Shown here piece after piece: positions 1 through 6,339 of a stretch of 15,922 bases of DNA. The notes below the pieces were generated by a model. It was not told the origin of the DNA, made no database searches, and saw only the letters and a list, made by a program, of their open reading frames with translations. How positions within the stretch are numbered: the first letter of the stretch is position 1; each line of letters begins with the position of its first letter. The position numbers and the translations under genes are program-made. Source of the stretch: Comamonadaceae bacterium (GTDB lineage: Bacteria; Pseudomonadota; Gammaproteobacteria; Burkholderiales; Burkholderiaceae_C); the NCBI GenBank assembly GCA_947466165.1, contig CANIDW010000008.1, positions 1 to 15,922 of the forward strand, written 5' to 3'.

Positions 1-335
1 GACTGCAGGCGTTGGCCAGCCCGTGAGGAACCGGCGAGCAAGACAAGGTCAGGCTTGAGCGCTACGATGGCCTCGATACTGGGCACCAGGCCTGAGCCGA
101 GCAAAGGCAATTGGCGCACGCTGACTGGAAAGTTGGAGTACTCATCAACACCCACCAGTCGCTGGCACTGCGCCAAAGCGCAAACGCTTTCTGTCAACGA
201 GGGCAGTAAGCTGACGATGCGCTGCGGCGGTTTGTCCAAGTTCAAAGGCACGCCCAGATCGTCAACAACCTGCAAGGCGAATGCAGGCGTTACCAGACAT
301 ACGCCCAGACAAAAGACCCGTAATGACTTAAGCAT
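1..335 (-). CDS. BtuF-like periplasmic cobalamin-binding protein, N-terminal part (runs off the left edge)
   Basis: About 111 codons are inside the window and the frame is still open at base 1, so the C-terminal half is missing. The ATG is at 335-333. The first 20 residues form a signal peptide (MLKSLRVFCLG, then a hydrophobic run ending in PAFA before LQVVDD). The mature start reads V-DDLG-P, then PQRIVSLLPSLTESVCALA, then VGVDEYSNFP, and later SIEAIVALKPDLVL; this is the usual opening of BtuF/FhuD-type ABC binding proteins. Expected role: periplasmic capture of cobalamin for a BtuCD importer. The start lies inside the end of the upstream binding-protein gene (8-base overlap, ATGCTTAA), which suggests translational coupling. 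It is the third gene of the riboswitch-controlled operon. The transported corrinoid is inferred from the riboswitch and the BtuB-like receptor. btuC/btuD could lie just outside the window. Confidence 0.85.
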   Translation of the reverse strand, partial: MLKSLRVFCLGVCLVTPAFALQVVDDLGVPLNLDKPPQRIVSLLPSLTESVCALAQCQRLVGVDEYSNFPVSVRQLPLLGSGLVPSIEAIVALKPDLVLLAGSSRAGQRLQ

Positions 336-1128
336 GCTGCGCAGCCCAGGCCATGATGATGCGGTGCAGCTGCTCAACGCCATCGGTCAGCGCAGCCGGC
401 CCGGGCTGCAAAATATCAGCCGACTTGATCTCAAAGATCTGCCCGGTTTTGACGGCATTCACCTCAGCCCAGCCGGGCCGCGCCAGCACATGCGCAGGCC
501 GAAAACGCCGCCCGCACCAGGAACCCAGCACGATGTCTGGCCGACGCGCCAAGATGTCAGCGCCGTCGGCAATGATGCGGTCCTTGCCCATGGGCTGGCA
601 AGCCAGCTCAGGGAAACAGTCGTCACCACCGGCGATGCCTATCAACTCCGATACCCAGGCAATAGCGCTGATGTGCGGGTCGTACCACTCTTCAAAGTAC
701 ACACGCGGGCGGCGCTTGAGCGTGGCGGCTGCTTGGACCATGTCTGTCAAGCGTTGCTGCATGGCCTTGATGCGCTGCATGCCCTGCTCGGCTTGCCCGA
801 CCATGGCAGCAAGCTGGTAAAGCATCGAGAAAATCTCAGCCACACTGCGCTGGTTAAAGATGGTGACCTGCACGCCGGCGCGGATCAGCTGGGACGCAAT
901 GTCAGCCTGCAAATCTGAAAAGCCGATCACGCAGTCCGGCTTGAGCGCTACGATCTTGTCGATCTTGGCACTCAAAAAAGCACTGACCCGGGGCTTGTCA
1001 ATACGCGCCTGCGGAGGGCGCACCGTGTAGCCCGAAATACCCACAATGCGCCGCTCTTCCCCCAACAGATAAAGCCACTCGGTGGGCTCTTCTGTCAGGC
1101 AGACGATGCGTTGGGGGCCGAGGTTCAT
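328..1128 (-). CDS. Cobalamin-binding protein of the BtuF-like family without signal peptide
   Basis: A 266-residue protein of the periplasmic-binding-protein fold used by BtuF/FecB/FhuD. Visible family features: PQRIVCLTEEPTEWLYLLG near the N-terminus, IVGISGYTVRP, KIDKIVALKPDCVIGFSDLQ (residues about 55-74), a middle VYFEEWYDPHISAIAWVSELIGIAGG segment (about 144-169), and a C-terminal RPDIVLGSW / GWAEVNAVKTGQIFEI segment. The protein begins almost directly at the first strand (MNLGPQRIVCL), so no export signal or lipobox is seen; it is either cytoplasmic or lacks a recognisable signal. The ATG follows the receptor stop by 3 bases with no clear Shine-Dalgarno sequence, so translation is probably coupled. 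Because a secreted homologue follows directly, this copy may have a different job, such as corrinoid handling inside the cell. That role is inference; the family assignment is firm. Confidence 0.85.
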   Translation of the reverse strand: MNLGPQRIVCLTEEPTEWLYLLGEERRIVGISGYTVRPPQARIDKPRVSAFLSAKIDKIVALKPDCVIGFSDLQADIASQLIRAGVQVTIFNQRSVAEIFSMLYQLAAMVGQAEQGMQRIKAMQQRLTDMVQAAATLKRRPRVYFEEWYDPHISAIAWVSELIGIAGGDDCFPELACQPMGKDRIIADGADILARRPDIVLGSWCGRRFRPAHVLARPGWAEVNAVKTGQIFEIKSADILQPGPAALTDGVEQLHRIIMAWAAQHA

Positions 1129-1131
1129 GAT

Positions 1132-3099
1132 TTAGAAGCTGCGCTGTGCAGTTAGCAGGTAAGTGCGACCTGATTCAGGGTAAATGGACTGGTAGGTCGA
1201 ATTCACATAAGTACGGTAGTTGTAGTAAGTTTTATCCAATAAATTCTGGGCTGCCAGAGCAAAGGTCCAATCATTGAACTTCTGGCTGTAACGTAAATTC
1301 ACGGTAGCGTATGCAGGAATCTTGCTTGAACTCGAATTGTCGAAATCATCACCGATGCGTTGTGCTGACACCCATTGTGAAGTGAGAAGCCATTGCTGGG
1401 TTCCGGATTGCCGGTAGGTCAAACGTCCCATCACAGAGCGACCGGGCACCAACGGAATGGTCTTTCCTGCGTAAGTCCCGCTGCGAAATGTGGCGGTACG
1501 AAAAGCCAGTTGCAGACCTGCGTCCACTTGCCGCGTCAGTTTGGAAGCCGCATCCAACTCAATACCTTCTCTACGGGTCGGATCAAAGTTCACATTGGAG
1601 TACGACGACGGGTCATAACCGATTTCGCGCGTCAAATTACTTTTGTAAAGGCGCGCTGTCCATTGAGATTGCGCCGTTTTGTGCCGCCAACCGAACTCTG
1701 CATCATTTGAAACTTGAGCAAAAAGTTTGGTTGCACCGCTTGGGCAATAAGCAACATAACAGCTGTATTCATTGGCATTAGGGAGCCTGAAACTGCTGCC
1801 GATCTTGCCAAATAGTTCGGAGTATTTTCCAAAACCTGTGGCACCACCCAAATCCCAGCTGTTGTTCGAATCAGCGAACACGCCGGGCGGATCCCCTTTT
1901 GACACCCTATCTGCCAGTGTGCGCCTGGCGCCGGCGAAAAACTTGGTACTCAGTGACGGAAAGAACACCTCATGTCGGGCATACAGAGCGCTTGATTCCT
2001 GGGTGATTTGCGCGTCTGTTGTAGTCCCGTACACATATCCGGTGTTCTGTTGCTCCCAACGTTCATGGTCGACGCCGATCAGCAATTTATGAACTGCCGG
2101 ATCTTGCTTGAATTCGCGCCAAACCCGGGCACCTAAGCGGTCTGCACTGTTGTTGACCACCGCCAAAGAAGGCTGGTCTGGATATTCAAAATTCAGCTGT
2201 CTGACGCGATGATGAAGGTCAGTGACCAGGCGCCATGGACCCACATCAGTCTCACCGCTGATTAAAAAGCTGCTTGACTCCGTGGTCCCGTTGTCCTTGG
2301 GCGTGTTTGTCTGCCTGGGGTTTTGATTGAACTGCGCCAGGGTCAGCCCCCCTGGCAAGCGACCGCCCAAGTTGGCTAAACCCAACTGGACAGAAATAAG
2401 CGAGTTGCCATCTACCCAAGTGGCTCGGCCCAGGGCGCTACGCTCCTGGCCGGCATAGTTCTCTCTGTGATTGTCGGTATTTCGAGCGCTGCCATTGAGT
2501 TGCAGCCGCCAGGGTCCGGACACCGTGTTCAAGGAAATTTGCCCTTCACGTGTACCCAAGTTTCCCAGGCCAAAGCTCACACTGCGCCCGGGCTCCGCAA
2601 GGCCTTTTTGCGTGATGATGTTGATGGCTCCAGCTGTTGCCCCCTCGCCGTACAACACGCTGCTGCTGCCGCGCACGATCTCAATGCGCTCAATACTGGA
2701 AACAGGTACCCAGCCCAGGGCGGTACCAGTCATGTCCCCTTCGTTCTGGCGAACACCATCGACCAGGATGACCAAATTACTGCCAGCGGTTTCACCAAAA
2801 CCCCGCAAGTCCAGCGTCTGGTCTCTGCCGCCGGTAGCATCAATGCGGCTCACCACGCCGCCAAGCCATCGAATGGCTTCGTTGGCCGTTGTCATGCCGG
2901 CGGCTTGAATTTCTTCTGAACTGATGACAACAACTCCTTGCGGGAGCAGCGTTGGGTCCTGCGGCATGCGCGTCGCCGTCACCACAATTTCGCTCAACAT
3001 TGTTGTTGCGCCAGGGGTGGACTGCGCATAGACGGCCGAAACCGACAGGGCAGCCTGTGAAAGCGCGGCCAAAAGCCAGCGCAAGTGAAGTTTTCTCAT
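1132..3099 (-). CDS. btuB: TonB-dependent outer-membrane receptor, BtuB-like (vitamin B12 uptake)
   Basis: About 655 residues from the chosen ATG at 3099. A signal peptide (MRKLHLRWLLAALSQAALSV, cleavage near VYA/Q) is followed by a TonB-box-like stretch SEIVVTATRM. The plug domain comes next (about residues 40-165): VVVISSEEI, LDLRGFGETAGSNLVILVDGVR, SIERIEIVRGSSSVLYGEGATAGAINIIT. The rest is a 22-strand type beta-barrel ending in NLLDKTYYNYR and a terminal Phe (LLTAQRSF), the usual barrel-assembly signal. Role: TonB-energised passage of corrinoids through the outer membrane. The B12 identity rests on the cobalamin riboswitch in front and the BtuF-like genes behind. An in-frame ATG at 3135 would add 12 residues (MPVRAFVTGLIQ), but it sits in a hairpin with no properly spaced ribosome site; neither start has a strong Shine-Dalgarno sequence. 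BtuB homologues for other corrinoids cannot be excluded. Confidence 0.88.
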   Translation of the reverse strand: MRKLHLRWLLAALSQAALSVSAVYAQSTPGATTMLSEIVVTATRMPQDPTLLPQGVVVISSEEIQAAGMTTANEAIRWLGGVVSRIDATGGRDQTLDLRGFGETAGSNLVILVDGVRQNEGDMTGTALGWVPVSSIERIEIVRGSSSVLYGEGATAGAINIITQKGLAEPGRSVSFGLGNLGTREGQISLNTVSGPWRLQLNGSARNTDNHRENYAGQERSALGRATWVDGNSLISVQLGLANLGGRLPGGLTLAQFNQNPRQTNTPKDNGTTESSSFLISGETDVGPWRLVTDLHHRVRQLNFEYPDQPSLAVVNNSADRLGARVWREFKQDPAVHKLLIGVDHERWEQQNTGYVYGTTTDAQITQESSALYARHEVFFPSLSTKFFAGARRTLADRVSKGDPPGVFADSNNSWDLGGATGFGKYSELFGKIGSSFRLPNANEYSCYVAYCPSGATKLFAQVSNDAEFGWRHKTAQSQWTARLYKSNLTREIGYDPSSYSNVNFDPTRREGIELDAASKLTRQVDAGLQLAFRTATFRSGTYAGKTIPLVPGRSVMGRLTYRQSGTQQWLLTSQWVSAQRIGDDFDNSSSSKIPAYATVNLRYSQKFNDWTFALAAQNLLDKTYYNYRTYVNSTYQSIYPESGRTYLLTAQRSF

Positions 3100-3126
3100 T
3101 TGAATCAACCCGGTCACAAAGGCTCT

Positions 3127-3146
3127 CACCGGCATCCCCGCCAGTG
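3127..3146 (-). promoter_or_regulatory. Hairpin in the leader between riboswitch and btuB start
   Basis: On the minus strand CACTGGC (3146-3140) and GCCGGTG (3133-3127) can form a 7-bp stem around a GGGGAT loop. The alternative ATG at 3135 lies in the loop/stem junction. A second possible hairpin (GGTGGTGCG at 3189-3181 with CGCTCCACC at 3167-3159) lies between it and the B12 box. No U-tract follows either stem, so the expression platform looks translational rather than a classic terminator. This is a reading of the sequence, not folded by software. Confidence 0.4.
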
Positions 3147-3194
3147 CATGAGCGTCACGGTGGAGCGCTTTTAAAAAAGACGCACCACCACCTT

Positions 3195-3449
3195 GTTGGC
3201 CGGTATCCGGGCTGACGAAACAACCTTCATCGCCTTCCCATGCGCTTGTTCAAGGCGCTCAGTGGCGAGTGATGAAAGCGGGATAATTCATTAAGCAAAA
3301 AAGCTCAAAGAGTCATCCGTTCGTTTTACCGTTGCGGGGGCAGCGCAGGTTAAAAGTTTTGGCGCTGGCAGACTTGGGGCCTGCTGGGCTTTGACTCTCT
3401 CCTGCTTCCCGTTGAACTGCGGCGTGTGAACCACACCGCGAGCACCAAC
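3195..3449 (-). ncRNA. Cobalamin (B12) riboswitch
   Basis: Read on the minus strand, the conserved parts of the adenosylcobalamin-type riboswitch appear in order. They are GGTGCT (3446-3441), a GGGAAGCAGG box (3410-3401), GCTGCCCCCGCAAC (3344-3331), a CACTGAGCGCC / GGGAAGGCG helix region, and the B12 box AGCCCGGATACCGGCC (3213-3198). The ends can pair as P1: GTTGG (3449-3445) with CCAAC (3199-3195). It precedes the BtuB-like receptor by about 95 bases, the normal arrangement. Expected effect: binding of adenosylcobalamin lowers expression of the downstream uptake operon. Confidence 0.93.
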
Positions 3450-3455
3450 TTTTGC

Positions 3456-3482
3456 ATTCTAAGCTGCGCGTCTGCCATCAAC
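3456..3482 (-). promoter_or_regulatory. Probable promoter of the riboswitch/btuB transcript
   Basis: On the minus strand a TAGAAT -10 element (3461-3456) would start transcription at about 3449, exactly the first paired base of riboswitch P1. The -35 is weak (GGTTGA/TTGATG around 3483-3476, spacing 14-16). The agreement between predicted start and riboswitch 5' end is the main support. Confidence 0.5.
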
Positions 3483-3484
3483 CC

Positions 3485-3490
3485 TACAAT
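3485..3490 (+). promoter_or_regulatory. Candidate -10 element for the zap operon (possibly leaderless)
   Basis: TACAAT lies 10 bases before the ATG at 3501. Transcription would start near 3497, leaving almost no leader, and no Shine-Dalgarno sequence is seen before the ATG (TCGCAATTCAG). No convincing -35 is found, so the call is tentative. It is back-to-back with the minus-strand btuB promoter, about 25 bases away. Confidence 0.4.
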
Positions 3491-3500
3491 CGCAATTCAG

Positions 3501-3719
3501 ATGGCTGAACCCAACCCCACCATAGAACTTGTCGAGCGTGTTGAGCGACTCTTGTTGCGCTATGACGAGTTGCGCCGTACCAATGAGCTGCTCAGCTTGC
3601 AGGTGACTGCACTGACGAGCGAGCGCGACTCTCTGAAGTCCCGCCTTAGCGCTGCCCGCGCTCGGGTCGATGCGCTACTGGAGCGCCTGCCTGAAGCCGA
3701 CACAAAGACGCCATCATGA
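3501..3719 (+). CDS. Short coiled-coil protein next to zapA (ZapB-like / TIGR02449-type)
   Basis: A 72-residue, highly charged helical protein starting MAEPNPTIELVERVERLLLRYDEL and continuing with leucine-spaced heptads (LRRTNELLSLQVTALTSERDSLKSRL) to about residue 60; no membrane segment or signal. Size and coiled-coil nature match the small proteins found just upstream of zapA in beta- and gamma-proteobacteria, which resemble the division factor ZapB. The function is inferred from this placement. The stop overlaps the zapA start (ATGA at 3716-3719), so the two are co-translated. I chose ATG 3501 rather than the upstream in-frame ATG at 3426, because the extra 25 residues (MNHTASTNFCIL...) would be encoded by the riboswitch and promoter DNA and do not look like the family. 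Confidence 0.8.
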   Translation: MAEPNPTIELVERVERLLLRYDELRRTNELLSLQVTALTSERDSLKSRLSAARARVDALLERLPEADTKTPS

Positions 3720-4024
3720 AGCAGATTGAAGTTCAGATCATGGGCCAGAGCTACCTGCTCGGCACCACTGACAACGGCGATCAAAAGCTGCTGTCAGCCG
3801 TTGAAAAAGTAGACGCAGCCATGTGCAAGATACGTGACTCGGGCAAGATCAAGGCACGCGATCGCATTGCTGTACTTGCAGCACTGAATTTAGCCTTTGA
3901 GCTGGCTGACCGCACAGCGCCACCGGCCACACGAGCTCCCGGCGAACCCATAGATCAAGCGCAAATCAACTCCCTGATCGAGCGTCTGGACACGGCCCTG
4001 GGCTTGGACGGCAGGCTGCTTTAA
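3716..4024 (+). CDS. zapA: Cell division protein ZapA
   Basis: A 102-residue protein of normal ZapA length. The N-terminal globular part has the family pattern KQIEVQIMGQSYLLGTTDNGDQKLLSAVEKVDAAMCKI (residues 2-38). RDRIAVLAALNLAFELAD follows (about 48-65), and then a C-terminal coiled helix (QINSLIERLDTALG). ZapA binds FtsZ in the cytoplasm and bundles its protofilaments at the Z-ring. The start overlaps the upstream ZapB-like gene by 4 bases. The gene is followed after 37 bases by 6S RNA; the zapA-ssrS neighbourhood is conserved in many proteobacteria and supports both calls. Confidence 0.92.
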   Translation: MKQIEVQIMGQSYLLGTTDNGDQKLLSAVEKVDAAMCKIRDSGKIKARDRIAVLAALNLAFELADRTAPPATRAPGEPIDQAQINSLIERLDTALGLDGRLL

Positions 4025-4028
4025 GCCC

Positions 4029-4055
4029 TTGCATTTGGCCTGCAAGGTCTACAAT
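4029..4055 (+). promoter_or_regulatory. Promoter of 6S RNA
   Basis: TTGCAT (4029-4034) as -35 and TACAAT (4050-4055) as -10, spacing 15 (16 if the -35 is read as CTTGCA). It is followed by the predicted 6S RNA start at 4061-4062. The -10 is five of six consensus bases, and the distance to the RNA 5' end is right. Confidence 0.65.
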
Positions 4056-4061
4056 CCTTAA

Positions 4062-4232
4062 GTCTGCGGTGTACGCTGGGCTTTATATTTCCTTGTACCA
4101 ATGCTCTTAGAGCACGGGCTTGGTAAATTGTCTTGCTGGTGTGATCGTCTCGCGTTAGACGAACCCGAAGTTAGACTGCCCTCGCCCACCTGAACCCTGG
4201 TTCAGGATGACGGCCCGGTGACATTCGCAGAC
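4062..4232 (+). ncRNA. ssrS: 6S RNA
   Basis: An RNA of about 171 bases directly downstream of zapA. The ends pair: GTCTGCGGTGT (4062-4072) with ACATTCGCAGAC (4221-4232), the typical closing stem of betaproteobacterial 6S RNA. The middle can be drawn as a long, imperfect hairpin with an open centre, mimicking an open promoter. A run of eight T residues (4235-4242) follows. 6S RNA binds sigma-70 RNA polymerase holoenzyme and dampens transcription in stationary phase. Ends are estimated to a few bases; processing could shift them. Confidence 0.85.
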
Positions 4233-4234
4233 AC

Positions 4235-4242
4235 TTTTTTTT
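4235..4242 (+). terminator. U-tract ending 6S RNA
   Basis: Eight T residues directly after the closing stem of 6S RNA; the closing helix itself serves as the terminator stem. It also separates 6S RNA from the convergent GntR gene, which ends at 4256. Confidence 0.55.
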
Positions 4243-4255
4243 GCTGGCGCCCTGC

Positions 4256-4963
4256 TCAGGCGCGTCCGACAAGCCGGTCTTCGACCGTTTGCAAGTGGCG
4301 CCGCATGGCGTTGGCGGCCTTGATAGGCTCACGGTGAGAAATTGCGTCAATGATGTTGTCGTGCTCAACAAAGCTGTGATGAACCTCAGGCGGCCTCACA
4401 CCTTCAGGCCGGGGTCTGCCCCACGTCACAGAACGACGCACCTGGGTAAGCAGGTCTGTCAAGGCCAGCAAAATGGTGTTGTGCGCAGAGACGGCAATCT
4501 CATGGTGAAACAGCGCGTCATACACTTCGTATTCGCGCCAATTGCTTGCGAACTTGCATCGACGGCTGAGTTCCTTGAGCTGGGCAATTTCATCATCTGT
4601 GGCATTGACCGCGGCCAAGCCGGCGAGTTCCGGCTCAATAGCCATTCTGGCGCGCATGACTTGTACCGGGTTGCTTTTTGAAGCCAGCAAAGCTGCGTCA
4701 GGACTCTCTGCTGGTTTAGGGCCGATAAAGGTTCCCCGACCAACGCCGCGCCACAAGCGACCCTCATCTTCCAGAATTTGCAGACTTTTGCGCAATCTGG
4801 CACGCGTGATGCTCAAACGCTCGGCAAGCAGGCGCTCATTGGGCAGGCGTTTGTCTCCCCCGGATTTCTCCAGCTCGCTCACCAAAAGCCTTAAATTTTC
4901 CAGCACCCCTGCGGCATCGTCAGCCTGAGCTGCGCTGGACACCATTTGTAATCTTGTACTCAC
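4256..4963 (-). CDS. FadR-subfamily GntR transcriptional regulator
   Basis: About 235 residues. An N-terminal winged helix-turn-helix (about residues 35-80: LPNERLLAERLSITRARLRKSLQILEDEGRLWRGVGRGTFIG) has the standard GntR layout. It is followed by an all-helical FCD ligand domain. The metal/ligand histidines expected for FCD are visible: D and H in EVYDALFHHEIA, one H in FVEHDNIIDAI, and one in ANAMRRHLQTVED. FCD regulators usually bind an organic acid and release their operator. It is divergent from the ABC importer/FAH operon, so it most likely represses that operon in the absence of the cargo. Start: GTG at 4963 has an AGGG 7 bases upstream. TTG 4969 (two codons longer) and ATG 4945 are alternatives, and all keep the DNA-binding domain. 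Confidence 0.88.
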   Translation of the reverse strand: MSTRLQMVSSAAQADDAAGVLENLRLLVSELEKSGGDKRLPNERLLAERLSITRARLRKSLQILEDEGRLWRGVGRGTFIGPKPAESPDAALLASKSNPVQVMRARMAIEPELAGLAAVNATDDEIAQLKELSRRCKFASNWREYEVYDALFHHEIAVSAHNTILLALTDLLTQVRRSVTWGRPRPEGVRPPEVHHSFVEHDNIIDAISHREPIKAANAMRRHLQTVEDRLVGRA

Positions 4964-5035
4964 AACCAAGCCCTATGTCATTTGCATGTGCACACTGCAG
5001 AAGCGTATGAGCGCATCAGCTGAGATTCAGTATAG

Positions 5036-5172
5036 AACCAATTCGCGATTGGTTTAATTTGGAAATGATCGATTTTTCAATGGTAAACCCTATGGATGCC
5101 AACGGAACTGGCTTCTAAAATAAATTGAACCAAATAAGTTCAAGGTGTCAACCATTGAATAAATTGGTTCAA
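5036..5172. promoter_or_regulatory. Cluster of inverted repeats, candidate GntR operators
   Basis: Within the 291-base divergent gap lie several related dyads. A perfect 7-5-7 repeat AACCAATTCGCGATTGGTT is at 5036-5054. TTGAACCAAATAAGTTCAA is at 5125-5143 (6-bp arms). TTGAATAAATTGGTTCAA is at 5155-5172 (5-bp arms). TTGAACCAA (5125-5133) is the exact reverse complement of TTGGTTCAA (5164-5172), and TTCAATGGT (5076-5084) of ACCATTGAA (5151-5159). The common half-site is (G)AACCAA. Placement between regulator and target operon makes them candidate operators, possibly bound cooperatively by GntR dimers. No clear -35/-10 pair could be fixed in this AT-rich stretch. Confidence 0.6.
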
Positions 5173-5254
5173 AGCGCAGCGCAGCTGAGATGGCTCGGAA
5201 TCCGTGTGAAACCGACACAGCGGCGACAAAATTTTCACAAGCAAGGAGACAGAA

Positions 5255-6256
5255 ATGGTTTATTCACTCACGCGGATCAAACGACTGATCGCCCGGTTCG
5301 TAGGCGCCGCGTTGCTGGTCACGCTGGCCACTGGTGCGCAAGCTCAGGCCAAAAAGGTCAGGATTGCATTCGGAGACGTGCTCTCCACCGAGACGGTTTC
5401 GATGGTCATTGCGCTGGAGCGTGCAAAGGCGCGTGGCGTGGACTATGAGATTACCTTCTTTTCTAAAGAAGAACTGGCCATTCAGGCCGTGATCAATGGA
5501 CAAGCTGACCTGGGCGTAGGTACGCCCTACTCCATCATTCAAAAGTCCAAAGCGCCTATGCGCATCTTGTTTCAGGGCACCCGTCTGGTTTTCTTCCCGG
5601 TGGTCGACAGCAAGTACAAAAACTGGAAAGACCTTGAAGGCCAACCCTTCACATTCCATGCGCGCGGCACCGGAACGGAAGCTATTGGTAACATCATCGC
5701 CAAACGCGAAGGCATCAAGTTCGGCGACCGCAGCTATGTGCCCGGCTCTGAAAATCGCGCCATCGGTATGCTCAAAGGTCAGATCAAAGCCACAATTTTG
5801 GACCTGGCCAACAAGAACCAGCTGATGGCCAAAGCAGCCCCTGGTCAATTCACCATCCTGCCAGGCGTGTCCAATCCAGCATCTGACGAAACCCTGTTCG
5901 CAGGGATGGACTGGATCAAAAAGAACGAAGGTCAAGCCGACATCATCGTTGCCGAGTTCTACAAGCTTTGGAACGAGATGAACAGCAACCCCGGCATCAT
6001 CGAGCAAGAGCGCGTCAAGTACAAATTGATGATGGACCAGCCTAAGGAAATTCTCGCTGGCGTGACCGACTTCTACAAAGTCAGTGTCAAAGAGGGCATC
6101 TTCTCGCCCATCGGCGGCGGCGTAGATGTTGCCAAGAGTGATTTCGAGTTCTACACCGAAGCCGGCCAAATGCAAGGCCCTGTCTCATCGCTCAAAATTG
6201 AAGATTTCTGGTACCTCTCTCCGCTGGACAAGGCACGTAAAGCCGCAGGCAAATAA
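5255..6256 (+). CDS. ABC transporter substrate-binding protein, NMT1/TauA/SsuA type
   Basis: A 333-residue exported protein. The Sec signal peptide (basic MVYSLTRIKRLIARF, hydrophobic core, cleavage near AQA at residue 30) is followed by the mature start KKVRIAFGDVLSTETVSMVIALERAKARGVDYEITFFS. Family features include QAVINGQADLGVGTPYSII (about residues 77-95), FTFHARGTGTEAIGNIIAKREGI, and ENRAIGMLKGQIKATILDL. This is the layout of nitrate/taurine/sulfonate/riboflavin-precursor binding proteins, which bind small organic solutes in the periplasm. The ATG has a strong ribosome site (AGGAGA at 5244-5249). It is first in an operon with two permeases, an ATPase and an FAH enzyme. The ligand cannot be read from the sequence; an aromatic or dicarboxylic acid is inferred from the FAH gene. 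Confidence 0.85.
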   Translation: MVYSLTRIKRLIARFVGAALLVTLATGAQAQAKKVRIAFGDVLSTETVSMVIALERAKARGVDYEITFFSKEELAIQAVINGQADLGVGTPYSIIQKSKAPMRILFQGTRLVFFPVVDSKYKNWKDLEGQPFTFHARGTGTEAIGNIIAKREGIKFGDRSYVPGSENRAIGMLKGQIKATILDLANKNQLMAKAAPGQFTILPGVSNPASDETLFAGMDWIKKNEGQADIIVAEFYKLWNEMNSNPGIIEQERVKYKLMMDQPKEILAGVTDFYKVSVKEGIFSPIGGGVDVAKSDFEFYTEAGQMQGPVSSLKIEDFWYLSPLDKARKAAGK

Positions 6257-6283
6257 TCCAGCCTAGTTCCGAGCCCAAAAATC

Positions 6284-6312
6284 GGGGGGCATGCCATATG
6301 CCCCCCTTTTTT
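6284..6312 (+). terminator. Rho-independent terminator / attenuator after the binding protein
   Basis: Perfect 9-bp stem GGGGGGCAT (6284-6292) / ATGCCCCCC (6298-6306) with loop GCCAT and six T residues. It sits between the binding-protein gene and the permease, and probably lowers permease/ATPase expression relative to the binding protein by partial readthrough. Confidence 0.85.
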
Positions 6313-6339
6313 CGGCTGAACCTGAACAAAAGAATCCGA

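Noticed and set aside
55..918. Long plus-strand open frame (287 codons)
   Set aside because: It lies antisense to two clear BtuF-like genes. Its translation has no recognisable domain and an odd composition; it is a shadow frame.
3426..3500. Upstream start extending the ZapB-like protein by 25 residues
   Set aside because: This DNA holds the riboswitch 5' part and both promoters, and the added residues do not fit the coiled-coil family.
5264..6175. Minus-strand open frame of 303 codons
   Set aside because: It is fully antisense to the ABC binding-protein gene, which has a signal peptide, a ribosome site and family motifs. The antisense translation shows none.
6298..6339. Upstream start for permease A
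   Set aside because: The ATG is inside the terminator's 3' arm; the next in-frame ATG at 6340 gives a normal permease start.
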